Position numbers and translations under genes: made by a program. A stretch of DNA of 49,998 bases from a virus. Below, in pieces: positions 14,048 through 21,608 of the stretch. Position 1 is the stretch's first letter, and every line of letters starts with the position of its first letter. The notes beneath the pieces are model-generated. The model searched no databases, was not told the DNA's origin, and saw nothing but the letters and a program-made list of their open reading frames with translations. Where the stretch lies: the IMG/VR virus record IMGVR_UViG_3300015360_001243, positions 1 to 49,998 of that record; one strand, written 5' to 3'.

Positions 14048-15064
14048 ATGAGAGATTCAAACGCTAAGGTCCTGATTAACCATCAACTGATTGCTGACAT
14101 GAAAGCAGCGGCTACTATCAGAAGGATCCCGGAGCTAATGGTCACTATGTGTCCAAGCTTCGGGCACTTCAGTAAGTTTGCTAATGACCAAAGAGTTGAT
14201 GGTGTTCGCTTCAATAGTGCTATGATTACCTTGCCTGAGCTTGATACTGAGCTTGGGATCCTCACCACTAAGCCTCCCAAGGCCCCCGTCTACTATGACG
14301 TCAAAGGCCGACAGATGAGAATCTTGAAGGTAGAGACGGTAGATAAGAACCTTGTCTTGACCATTAACCATCCGATTCGAGTGAAGACTCCTACGGTGGT
14401 TCTGTTTAAGGCAGGTGCTGACGTAGCCATGCTCAATCGCATTGAAGAGACTGATCAGGGCCAACGTTTGGTCTTTGATGGTGGTCCGCAATACAATTTG
14501 GTTGCAGGCGAGTCACTTCACATTCGAGACGAGAGCTTCAAGAATCTTCGCGGTTCCACCAAGGAAGACAACGTTTACACTGAGTTGGAGCAAAAGAAGA
14601 TTGTCAAGGTCAAGGCCGCAGGGATCAATCGATTCTTCCTATCTTACGTTGAGAACCAGTACGACGTTGACCTATTTAGAGAAATGGTTGGCAAAGATGC
14701 TGAAGTCTGGCTCAAGATTGAAAGTGTCGCTGGTTTGAAGTATGTCAACCAGACTTTCAAAAAAGAGGATAACCTTGTCCTAGTAGCCGCCCGAGGTGAC
14801 ATGTTTGTTGAGGTCGAGCAGCCTCATCACATCATTCAGGGCCTTAGAGACATCATTAATAAGGATCCTAAAGCTTCTGTTGGCTCTAGGCTTCTACTGT
14901 CGATTGTTGATGCTCCGGTTCCTTCATGTGCCGACCTTCTAGAGATTCAATGGCTACATGACATTGGTTATCGTCGTATGATGTTGTGCGATGAGCTTTG
15001 TTTGAAGGAGCATATGCTCAATGCTGCCGTGGCTTGCTTCAATGGAATTAAAAGTGACCTATGA
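14048..15064 (+). CDS. pyruvate kinase-like protein
   Basis: The 338-aa protein follows the order of pyruvate kinase. An N-terminal strand LMVTMCPSF leads to DGVRFNSA (compare the enzyme's opening barrel strand and ARLNFSHG). YYDVKGRQMRI corresponds to the LDTKGPEIR segment that enters the B domain. RFFLSYVENQYDV corresponds to the 'LSFVRS' strand. WLKIESVAGL carries the catalytic-type KIE, and VLVAARGDMFVEV matches VARGDLGVE. The C-terminal allosteric domain is absent, and several substrate residues differ. It is a catalytic barrel that may have a new substrate. TIM-barrel enzymes of this general type occur in Ter-linked biosynthetic modules. Confidence 0.72.
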   Translation: MRDSNAKVLINHQLIADMKAAATIRRIPELMVTMCPSFGHFSKFANDQRVDGVRFNSAMITLPELDTELGILTTKPPKAPVYYDVKGRQMRILKVETVDKNLVLTINHPIRVKTPTVVLFKAGADVAMLNRIEETDQGQRLVFDGGPQYNLVAGESLHIRDESFKNLRGSTKEDNVYTELEQKKIVKVKAAGINRFFLSYVENQYDVDLFREMVGKDAEVWLKIESVAGLKYVNQTFKKEDNLVLVAARGDMFVEVEQPHHIIQGLRDIINKDPKASVGSRLLLSIVDAPVPSCADLLEIQWLHDIGYRRMMLCDELCLKEHMLNAAVACFNGIKSDL

Positions 15065-15840
15065 TTTTGATTACTCAACCGAGAGTCGGCAAATCTCACA
15101 ATGAGATTCTGGCTTTACAGATGGCGGCTCGTGAATTGGGGTGGGAAGTGCTTCCCGCACCCTATGGTTGGCGTTTGGATGAAGAGCTGACGGCTAAAGG
15201 CCTCAAAGGAGTTCCTTATGGATCTTGGACCTTCGGCGAAGTTATTGCTCAGCAGATGGGGTGGGAGTTGAAGCGTAATGCTTTTGATTGGCTTGCCAAG
15301 CTTCCCATTGAATATACTAAACGTAAAGTTGAATTCATGACCTTGGGCGAGGCCAAGAAGATTACTGAGCGCAAATTCATTAAGCCGGCCGATGATAAGT
15401 GCTTTGATGCTAAGGTGTATGAGCCTGGCACATTCAATCCAGCTAGTGTCATTGAAGATAATTACCCCACTCTTGTCTCTGATCCAGTTGAATTTACTAT
15501 GGAGTATCGTTGTTTTGTAGAACTTAATAAGTTCGTTCAAAGGCCACAGGTTACTACTTGGTCTAATTATATTTACCATGAACACCTAGCTGACCCGAAA
15601 TATTGGGACGCGGTTCCAGCTAATGCTGGCTGCCTGCCCAATGAATTTGTTAATAATATGTTAAGCATAACTCATAGAAATGGTTTGGAAACTGTTCCAT
15701 CAGTAGTGGATGTTGGTTATATTCCTGGTAAGGGCTGGGCAATTATAGAAACCAATGAGGCGTATGCTTCAGGCCTTTATGGTTGTGATCCGACTGAAGC
15801 CCTATTAGTCATGGGGATGGCCTGCGAGAAATCATCTTAG
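15061..15840 (+). CDS. ATP-grasp domain protein (DUF4343-like)
   Basis: A 259-aa protein resembling ATP-grasp proteins. RKFIKPADDKCFDAKVY gives an ATP-binding Lys region; EYRCFV lies in the central sheet; VVDVGYIPGKGWAIIETNEAYASGLYG contains the acidic residues and Asn expected to bind Mg-ATP. The start overlaps the previous stop (ATGA). ATP-grasp enzymes ligate a carboxylate to an amine or thiol. Together with the upstream pyruvate-kinase-like barrel it suggests synthesis or modification of a small molecule. DUF4343 is named from memory of the family. Confidence 0.75.
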   Translation: MILITQPRVGKSHNEILALQMAARELGWEVLPAPYGWRLDEELTAKGLKGVPYGSWTFGEVIAQQMGWELKRNAFDWLAKLPIEYTKRKVEFMTLGEAKKITERKFIKPADDKCFDAKVYEPGTFNPASVIEDNYPTLVSDPVEFTMEYRCFVELNKFVQRPQVTTWSNYIYHEHLADPKYWDAVPANAGCLPNEFVNNMLSITHRNGLETVPSVVDVGYIPGKGWAIIETNEAYASGLYGCDPTEALLVMGMACEKSS

Positions 15841-15861
15841 ATGATAGAATAGTGTGGGGTT

Positions 15862-16284
15862 ATGAGTGCTCTTCTTCTTTTTCTCTGTGTAGTATTGTGG
15901 GGAATAAGTACTTTCCTTAATAGATTATCGGTAGAGCACCTACCCCCTTTATTAATGCAAGTGATTGTTGGATTAGTCTTTGTGGTATACATGCCACTTG
16001 CTTTTAGATTAGAGGGTGTAAGTAACCCTTTAACTTATAAATGGGCAATACATAGCGTTATACTTACAGTCTTGGCCACGATCATATCGATTGCGGCCAA
16101 CGTCTTCTTATATATGTACCTCAAGGGGAACAGCGCAACCGGATCATCAACAATGGTTCTTTCATTGTATCCGGTAGTTACCTTGATTTTATCTTACTTT
16201 TTCTTGCACGAGCAGTTCTCTGGGACCAAAGTTGCTGGAGTTGTTGCAATGATTATTGGTTCAATTCTATTATGTTGGAAGTGA
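15862..16284 (+). CDS. half-size EamA/DMT-type membrane transporter
   Basis: A 140-aa protein with about five membrane segments. The sequence ends with a classic EamA-repeat pattern: SSTMVLSLYPVVTLILSYFFLHEQFSGTKVAGVVAMIIGSILL. It contains one repeat rather than the two found in full-length drug/metabolite transporters, so it may function as a dimer like small multidrug resistance proteins. It could export or import a metabolite, perhaps linked to the enzymes encoded just upstream. The substrate is unknown. Confidence 0.82.
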   Translation: MSALLLFLCVVLWGISTFLNRLSVEHLPPLLMQVIVGLVFVVYMPLAFRLEGVSNPLTYKWAIHSVILTVLATIISIAANVFLYMYLKGNSATGSSTMVLSLYPVVTLILSYFFLHEQFSGTKVAGVVAMIIGSILLCWK

Positions 16285-16287
16285 AAT

Positions 16288-16950
16288 ATGGCCACGCTTG
16301 AAGAGATTGAAGCATCAACCAAGGGATTCCATCTTGGGGTGGATGAGGTTGGTAATGGTGCTCTAGCTGGTCCCGTCGTGGTTGGTGCTGTTCGCGCCCC
16401 CAAGGATTGGTCCCTAGAAGGCCTCAATGATTCTAAGAAATTGTCTGAAAAGAAGCGCGATGCCATGCGCCTCAAGCTGCTTGAATTGATTGAGAAAGGC
16501 GTCATCAGTTACCATTTGGCCGAGCGTTCCAATATTGAAATTGATAAGCTTGGTATTGTTGGCGCTCTGAACGCTGCGTATGTTGAGTCCTTCCACAAAC
16601 TTTACCAACCTGATACCCTAATTATTATGGATGGTATTTTTAAATTTGACAATCTTGGAGTGGATGCTTATGATAAAACCTGGCTTATTAAAGCCGACTC
16701 CAAGATTCCAGCCGTCATGGCCGCCAGCATCTTAGCTAAGACCTATCGTGATGGTTTAATGAAGCAATACCATTTACAGTATCCGGTATATGGATGGGAT
16801 ACTAATGTAGGTTACGGAGGTAAGGCCCACCTTAATGGTATCAAGGAACACGGACCATGTCCTTTGCATAGGTATTCTTATGCGCCAATGAAAAACATTG
16901 AGGTTGCTACTAGTATTCCACAATTAGGATTTGATTTTTATGAGCAATGA
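16288..16950 (+). CDS. rnhB: ribonuclease HII
   Basis: This enzyme cuts RNA in RNA-DNA hybrids and removes misincorporated ribonucleotides. The active-site segment is GVDEVGNGALAGPVVVGAV, where Asn replaces the common Arg in DE.GRG. A second acidic site is in LIIMDG, and IKADSKIPAVMAASILAKTYRD matches the conserved C-terminal catalytic helix. At 220 aa it is normal length. It starts 3 nt after the transporter stop. It probably removes primers or R-loops during phage replication. Confidence 0.93.
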   Translation: MATLEEIEASTKGFHLGVDEVGNGALAGPVVVGAVRAPKDWSLEGLNDSKKLSEKKRDAMRLKLLELIEKGVISYHLAERSNIEIDKLGIVGALNAAYVESFHKLYQPDTLIIMDGIFKFDNLGVDAYDKTWLIKADSKIPAVMAASILAKTYRDGLMKQYHLQYPVYGWDTNVGYGGKAHLNGIKEHGPCPLHRYSYAPMKNIEVATSIPQLGFDFYEQ

Positions 16951-17164
16951 AATAAAAGTAAAGCAAGCTGCTTTCCGAGTGGCATTCTTGATGCCTCATC
17001 AGAAAATTGGTTCTATTATTGAGCTAGAAGCTTCGGCTCTTGCATTAGTTAATCCTTGTGTAGAGGTTTCAATCAATAAAGAGTCGCCCGAATATTTGGC
17101 CGGAGCCAATGACGCCCTAATGTTTTTAATTAAGTTTCTAAGGGAAAAGGGTCCACAAATCTAG
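16940..17164 (+). CDS. hypothetical protein (74 aa)
   Basis: I do not recognise this small helical protein. The ATG at 16940 overlaps the end of rnhB by 11 nt. It is followed by the Met/Val tRNA block. Confidence 0.65.
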   Translation: MSNEIKVKQAAFRVAFLMPHQKIGSIIELEASALALVNPCVEVSINKESPEYLAGANDALMFLIKFLREKGPQI

Positions 17165-17171
17165 GGATAAT

Positions 17172-17188
17172 GGTATATATATATATAG
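17172..17188 (+). promoter_or_regulatory. GRTATAT-type element before tRNA cluster
   Basis: GGTATATATATATATAG ends 10 nt before tRNA-Met. Confidence 0.4.
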
Positions 17189-17197
17189 AACACACCA

Positions 17198-17273
17198 TCG
17201 TGGTATAGCGTATTGGATGTGCGCCCGTCTCATAAGCGGGACAGAGTGGGTTCGATTCCCACTACCACGACCA
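17198..17273 (+). tRNA. tRNA-Met/Ile (CAU)
   Basis: Acceptor TCGTGGT/ACCACGA, anticodon stem CCCGT/GCGGG with loop CTCATAA (CAT), and an encoded CCA. The T1-A72 pair and the lack of three G-C pairs in the initiator orientation argue against an initiator. It could be elongator Met or a lysidine-modified Ile tRNA. Confidence 0.9.
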
Positions 17274-17276
17274 TTT

Positions 17277-17351
17277 GGCCGATTAACTCAGCGGTAGAGT
17301 ATTGCCTTTACAAGGCGAGAGTCGGGGGTTCGAATCCCTCATCGGCTACCA
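17277..17351 (+). tRNA. tRNA-Val (UAC), copy 1
   Basis: Acceptor GGCCGAT/ATCGGCT with a G-T first pair, anticodon stem TTGCC/GGCGA with loop TTTACAA, and an encoded CCA. Confidence 0.92.
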
Positions 17352-17358
17352 GTTTCAT

Positions 17359-17433
17359 GGGAGATTAGCTCAATGGTAGAGCATCGGTTTTACACTCCGA
17401 AGACTTAGGGTTCGATCCCCTTATCTCCTACCA
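17359..17433 (+). tRNA. tRNA-Val (UAC), copy 2
   Basis: Acceptor GGGAGAT/ATCTCCT, anticodon loop TTTACAC, encoded CCA. The inner pair of the anticodon stem is a T-T mismatch. Confidence 0.88.
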
Positions 17434-17441
17434 AATACCAT

Positions 17442-17515
17442 GGGCGGTTAACTCAATGGCAGAGTGCTAGTATGACTTGCTAGCTACAGGGGTTCGATTC
17501 CCCTACCGCCTACCA
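17442..17515 (+). tRNA. tRNA-Val (GAC)
   Basis: Acceptor GGGCGGT/ACCGCCT, anticodon stem CTAGT/GCTAG with loop ATGACTT (GAC), and an encoded CCA. Its last base is the first base of the next ORF's ATG. Confidence 0.9.
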
Positions 17516-17727
17516 TGCGAAAACTGAGTATTTTTGATGATGGGCAAAGAATTGCTACTATCTCTTATGTAGATGGTAGCGTTTTTATTTTTGCCCGAAG
17601 CTCCTCCGAATGGAGCCAAATGAAAAGGTTGACTAGTTATATTAATCTTAATGATAAAGAATTTCTTGAAAAAGTTGCTAGCAAGGCCCACGAGTTCAAC
17701 TATAGTGCCGAGCTATCCGATTTTTGA
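17515..17727 (+). CDS. hypothetical protein (70 aa)
   Basis: A small protein with a beta-rich N-terminus (LSIFDDGQRIATISYVDGSVFIF) and a helical end; not recognised. The ATG begins at the final A of the tRNA-Val CCA and has no Shine-Dalgarno sequence. A shorter in-frame start at 17620, preceded by GGAG, is an alternative. Confidence 0.5.
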   Translation: MRKLSIFDDGQRIATISYVDGSVFIFARSSSEWSQMKRLTSYINLNDKEFLEKVASKAHEFNYSAELSDF

Positions 17728-17914
17728 TATTGGCTCAGCATATCATAAACTATATGAAGCTAATGGTCAAAAGGAAGTTACATTGACTGTTGCCGAAGCC
17801 GACGCACTATTAGATTATCTACAATACGTAGCGTGGCTTACTAATCCTCCTAAGGATACAGAGTGGTATAAAACTTTAGCAAAGAGATCAAATGTCTTCA
17901 GTCGAAAATTATGA
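17651..17914 (+). CDS. hypothetical protein (up to 87 aa)
   Basis: The part after residue 25 looks like a real protein (an Ala/Leu-rich helix followed by a WLTNPPKDTEWYK segment), but the only ATG lies 77 nt inside the previous gene. The start is therefore uncertain, and a non-ATG start or coupling by frameshift is possible. It overlaps the next gene by 23 nt. Not recognised. Confidence 0.5.
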   Translation: MIKNFLKKLLARPTSSTIVPSYPIFDIGSAYHKLYEANGQKEVTLTVAEADALLDYLQYVAWLTNPPKDTEWYKTLAKRSNVFSRKL

Positions 17915-18161
17915 CGGGCTGTGTGGGATTATTCCTACGTTCTCTCATTCTGGATTGCAGATACGTTGTACTCATGAGTTAGGCCATGGTGGACCTTGCA
18001 CTTTTGAAAAGTATCGAAGGTATTTTTATTCTACGGCCGGAAGTTTTGCCGCCCCACCTCTCCCTGAAGAGGGGTTTCTTAATTCTGTTATGGGAAGTTT
18101 ATCCTATGATCATCATTCAATAATGATTGAGTCAGATAATAAATTCAAAATTAGAAAATGA
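17892..18161 (+). CDS. hypothetical protein with Cys/His cluster (89 aa)
   Basis: It contains CTHELGHGGPC near residue 27, a compact C-x-H-x(3)-H-x(3)-C cluster that could bind zinc. The rest is unassigned. It overlaps the next gene by 4 nt (ATGA). Confidence 0.65.
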   Translation: MSSVENYDGLCGIIPTFSHSGLQIRCTHELGHGGPCTFEKYRRYFYSTAGSFAAPPLPEEGFLNSVMGSLSYDHHSIMIESDNKFKIRK

Positions 18162-18469
18162 AAGAGTCTGAACTAAAACTTTTAGAGACGTTAGTTTCTC
18201 TTTTTGAAAGAGAAACTATGTTCTCTTCCCGCCCAGAGTATGATCACCCTTATTATAAAACAGTGGTGGCTTGGGGCAAGCAAAGACCGAATGACATTAT
18301 TCCTTGGTTATTGAATCATATCAAGACCAACTGGCATTGGTGTGGAGCTTTATGGATGATTGTGGGCAAAGAAAAAGCCCCGCATGTTCCAGAGGAACAT
18401 GCAGGGCGGGGGGTCTTTATCTCACAAGCTTGGACCACATGGGGTCAAGCTAATGGGTATATATTATAG
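18158..18469 (+). CDS. hypothetical protein (103 aa)
   Basis: I do not recognise it. It is helical at residues 1-20, then Trp-rich (WLLNHIKTNWHWCGALWMI). The coding sequence for residues ~72-84 contains the minus-strand terminator hairpin, and its stop overlaps the end of the convergent Kelch gene by 6 nt. The reading frame remains open through the hairpin, so I consider the gene real. Confidence 0.7.
   Translation: MKESELKLLETLVSLFERETMFSSRPEYDHPYYKTVVAWGKQRPNDIIPWLLNHIKTNWHWCGALWMIVGKEKAPHVPEEHAGRGVFISQAWTTWGQANGYIL
18371..18407 (-). terminator. minus-strand intrinsic terminator inside the convergent CDS
   Basis: Read on the minus strand: GCCC, then a 9-bp stem GCATGTTCC/GGAACATGC with loop TCT, then GGGC and a run of five T residues. 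It would end the minus-strand Kelch transcript. Confidence 0.8.
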
Positions 18470-19366
18470 TTGAGTCCAAGTGAAGGCTGAACCGTCAAAT
18501 GCCCAAGTATCTTGGAACGTATCGTTACCGTTAGTTCCACCCATAAGAAGAGTCTTGCCGGTTTGTGCATCATAGCACATCTGAGCGCCCTTACGAGCTG
18601 ATGGAGAAGTTGCTGGGGCTCTCTTGGTCCATGCAGTTGCACCAGTGTTTAGAGTCCAAGTTTCATTGTTTACATCGTATCCATTACTTCCACCGAATAG
18701 AACGTATAGGTTGTTAGCTACGTTGTAGACTAAGCTTGCACCTTCACGGGCTGGAGGTGGGGTAGTTGGAGATGCTTGAGTCCATTGGGTACCGTCGAAG
18801 GTCCAAGTGTCACCTAGTAACTCAGCGCCGTTTTTTCCACCGAATAGAGCAGCCTTGGTTACTCCGCCAGCCAAACCGAAGTCAGTTCTAGCAGATGGGT
18901 TGTTGGTAGAAGCGGCCTTGGTCCAGGTAGCAACGTAGCCGTCCCATACCCAAGTCTCATTAGTAAGGTCAAGCATAGATGCTCCACCGAACATAACAGT
19001 CTTTAGAGATCCTGAAATAAGGGCCATCTCAGCTTGGAAGCGAGCGAAAGGAACAGTTGCTGGGGCTAGCTTTGCCCAAGTAGTTCCGTTCCAGGACCAA
19101 GTGTCTTGGCAAGGGCCAGCGGCTTGTTCACGTCCACCGAACATGATTACGTTGTAACCATCGTAAGATAGAGCGAAGTCAGAACGCTTTGGAGTTGGTG
19201 AGGTTGCTGGAGCTGCTTGAGTCCAATCAGTACCGTTCCAAGTGAAAGTAGCATTTTGTAGCTTAGCAAATCCTGGAAAACTACCAGTATCTAATAGGGC
19301 TACTTCATTGGCTCCACGTTGGGCCATGGCAGAAAAAGAGCAACGAAATGGGTTATTAGCAGGCAT
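18464..19366 (-). CDS. Kelch-type beta-propeller protein (300 aa)
   Basis: The protein is built from about five to six repeats of ~50 residues with the pattern 'FGG....TW.W.G..WT...P...P..R'. GG motifs occur in VIMFGG, TVMFGG, AALFGG, YVLFGG and LLMGG, each followed by an aromatic DTW or ETW motif. That is the galactose oxidase/Kelch propeller signature. No signal peptide or catalytic site is evident. A GGAGAAT ribosome-binding site precedes the ATG. It is probably a ligand-binding or virion surface protein. A sequence-distinct Kelch propeller is encoded at 43856. Confidence 0.85.
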   Translation of the reverse strand: MPANNPFRCSFSAMAQRGANEVALLDTGSFPGFAKLQNATFTWNGTDWTQAAPATSPTPKRSDFALSYDGYNVIMFGGREQAAGPCQDTWSWNGTTWAKLAPATVPFARFQAEMALISGSLKTVMFGGASMLDLTNETWVWDGYVATWTKAASTNNPSARTDFGLAGGVTKAALFGGKNGAELLGDTWTFDGTQWTQASPTTPPPAREGASLVYNVANNLYVLFGGSNGYDVNNETWTLNTGATAWTKRAPATSPSARKGAQMCYDAQTGKTLLMGGTNGNDTFQDTWAFDGSAFTWTQL

Positions 19367-19447
19367 AGTGATTCTCCAAAAATTGGGTCAAGTTAATTGT
19401 TCTAAACTTACCTTAATGTAAAAGAATACATAGAAATTGATAGATGT

Positions 19448-21547
19448 TCAACTGATTACAGATAGGTACTTTAGATATAGTTTTCTAGCTGTTTTGTAAA
19501 GTTCAGTGGCCTTTTTTGCTTCCTTCTCAAAGAACTGTCCCTCTAAGCCGAAGGGCTTATTTTCAGAGGGGGTAAAGAAATTTTCCTTGGGAGTTTTATC
19601 ATACAATGATTTGGGCGGCTCATTTTGTTTAAGAGCCATGCCGCTCTCGTAGGTGTGCCAGAAAATCTTTTTGAAATTGTTACGTTTTGCAAACCTAGAT
19701 ACGGCCTGTGAAGCTATGTTAGGGAAATCATTAAGTATACCGGAATAGACTGTAAGCAAATTATTTAGTCCAGCATCATCTAAACCGTATTGGTTTTTCA
19801 AACCAGTTCTAATTTGATCTATTTCTTCACCAGAAGATTGAAGTTCTAGATCAGGAGGGATCTGGCCCTTTTCAAGAGCTTGAGTAAGTTCTTCGCCAGT
19901 TTTCATTTTTCCAAGGCGCATATAAATTTCGCGAAGTCTCATAACATCTTCATCATTATGATATTGTGGATTTTTCATAACCGCAATAGGATCGTCGATG
20001 TCTGGATATTTTTCATCCAATTTATCTTCAAGTTGTTTTTTTACCATCTTGTCGGCTAAAATTAAATCAAGTTCTTCATCGGTTCTTTGATATTTTCTTT
20101 TGTAAATAGCCCTGAGAGTTTGAATATCTTCGTCTTGTTGCAGGTCTTTATTAATTAATAATTGATTAACTCCAAGATCATTTGTATGATATTTCTCTAT
20201 TAAAGAATTTTTAATGGTTGTAACTTTACTATATTCTTGAGCGCCTTTAAGTTGGAAGGCGGCATTAGAATGGTCACTTTGGATTTCATCGACAAGAAGA
20301 TATTCGCCTTCGGGATCTAATTCAACTCTAATCCAACCAATTTGATCTTTGACATAAGGATGAGTAGATTTATCAGAAACAGTATTTACTTTATCAAATA
20401 GGTCATATAGAGCAGGATTTGCGTTCATCTTGGAAAGCATTTCTGGACTGGCCACAACGTTGATAACTAGTTGTGCATTATTATTGGGCCTATTGCCTCT
20501 AGTCAAACTATCAATAGAACGTTGAACACCATCCCAAGCAGTGTAATCCACGGGAAATTCTTCTGGCGATAATGACTCTCTATACGCTTTAACTAATTCA
20601 ACTGTTATTGGTTTTCCTTTGGAAAAAGCAATTAAATCAGCTAAACCATTAGCAAGGGCAGGATGTTTAGATTTTAATTCTTTTACTGTAAGCGGTAAGA
20701 GTTTGTAAAGAGGATTTATGAATCTATCTTTCTTTGTATAAGTAAATTCAGAGAAGTTCCCGGTGTACTTGACATAAGCGGCTGGGCCATGCTTCGTGGC
20801 GCACTCTTCGCAATAATAGTCTCCGTCCACTTCTTCGGTGTCTGACTTCTCAATTTCTTTATCGCAATCTTCGCACTTGGTAAACTTTTTACGATAACAG
20901 TAATCACAAAACTCTCCTACGTTATCAACATAAGTTACGCTATCGTTATCATGCGTTTCTCCGCATTCTTCACAAGTTCTAAAGTTTTCGGAGTGACAAT
21001 CCTCGCACCAATCTTGATCTTGTTCATGGTACGTGTTGTCTTTATCAACAATCTTGCTACATCCACTGCACTCTTCACAGCACCTTTTACAGCCACCCTG
21101 CTTCATACTCCAGGTGTTACGACGTGTTGGCGGAAGAAGTTCTTTTACATCAATAGTCTCATTACAATTAGGGCATTCTGTAAATTTGTTGCTATAGCAT
21201 TCGTCACAGAACCATTCTCTTTGGCTCCATCTATCTTCTTTGTACTCATGCATACTGTATTTCATATGCTTGGTGTAGCAATCTTCACACTCTGCAACGT
21301 GAGCAGAGCAGACCTGAGTACCAGTTTCTGGATCGGTAAAAGCTACCGCAGGATCCATTTTACTAGGACAAGTCTCTCCATCATGGTTGTATCCACAAGG
21401 AGCATTACGAGCTTTAACCCAATCTGGAGTCATACCAGTGTTTGGGACGTAGGGAGCTTGCTGCGGCGCTTGAATAGGCTCAGAGACAGGGGCAACGGGT
21501 ATTTGCTCTGGCTCCTCGACAATTTCTGGATTTTGTTCGTCTGTCAT
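19448..21547 (-). CDS. multi-zinc-finger protein with DEIQSD polyvalent-type domain (699 aa)
   Basis: Residues ~1-50 are Pro/Glu/Gln-rich. Residues ~50-275 contain at least eight CxxC or CxxH pairs arranged like tandem LIM or treble-clef units, for example CEDCDKEIEKSDT...YYCEEC. Residues ~340-480 include VDEIQSDHS, a motif I associate with large polyvalent phage proteins. The C-terminal FKKIFWHTYESGMAL and YDKTPKEN also fit that class. Between them lies a charged helical region. I start at 21547 (MTDEQN), because the longer frame would run through the divergent promoter. Polyvalent proteins are often injected with the DNA; that role is inference. Confidence 0.75.
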   Translation of the reverse strand: MTDEQNPEIVEEPEQIPVAPVSEPIQAPQQAPYVPNTGMTPDWVKARNAPCGYNHDGETCPSKMDPAVAFTDPETGTQVCSAHVAECEDCYTKHMKYSMHEYKEDRWSQREWFCDECYSNKFTECPNCNETIDVKELLPPTRRNTWSMKQGGCKRCCEECSGCSKIVDKDNTYHEQDQDWCEDCHSENFRTCEECGETHDNDSVTYVDNVGEFCDYCYRKKFTKCEDCDKEIEKSDTEEVDGDYYCEECATKHGPAAYVKYTGNFSEFTYTKKDRFINPLYKLLPLTVKELKSKHPALANGLADLIAFSKGKPITVELVKAYRESLSPEEFPVDYTAWDGVQRSIDSLTRGNRPNNNAQLVINVVASPEMLSKMNANPALYDLFDKVNTVSDKSTHPYVKDQIGWIRVELDPEGEYLLVDEIQSDHSNAAFQLKGAQEYSKVTTIKNSLIEKYHTNDLGVNQLLINKDLQQDEDIQTLRAIYKRKYQRTDEELDLILADKMVKKQLEDKLDEKYPDIDDPIAVMKNPQYHNDEDVMRLREIYMRLGKMKTGEELTQALEKGQIPPDLELQSSGEEIDQIRTGLKNQYGLDDAGLNNLLTVYSGILNDFPNIASQAVSRFAKRNNFKKIFWHTYESGMALKQNEPPKSLYDKTPKENFFTPSENKPFGLEGQFFEKEAKKATELYKTARKLYLKYLSVIS

Positions 21548-21576
21548 GCTACAGAAATATTGTTTTATTGCCCGAC

Positions 21577-21604
21577 TTGACAAGATAATAATCAGACATA
21601 TCCT
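21577..21604 (+). promoter_or_regulatory. divergent promoter region (plus-strand -35/-10)
   Basis: TTGACA (21577-21582), 16 nt, TATCCT (21599-21604). The predicted start of transcription falls at or beside the ATG at 21609. The -35 overlaps a TTGTCA on the minus strand that could drive the opposite gene. Confidence 0.45.
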
Positions 21605-21608
21605 TAGG

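Noticed and set aside
17172-17188. AT dinucleotide repeat as a recombination hotspot
   Set aside because: It fits better as an extended copy of the recurrent promoter-like motif.
20951-21580. 209-aa plus-strand ORF opposite the zinc-finger gene
   Set aside because: It is a shadow of the Cys-rich minus-strand coding sequence; its Phe/Thr-rich translation lacks protein character.
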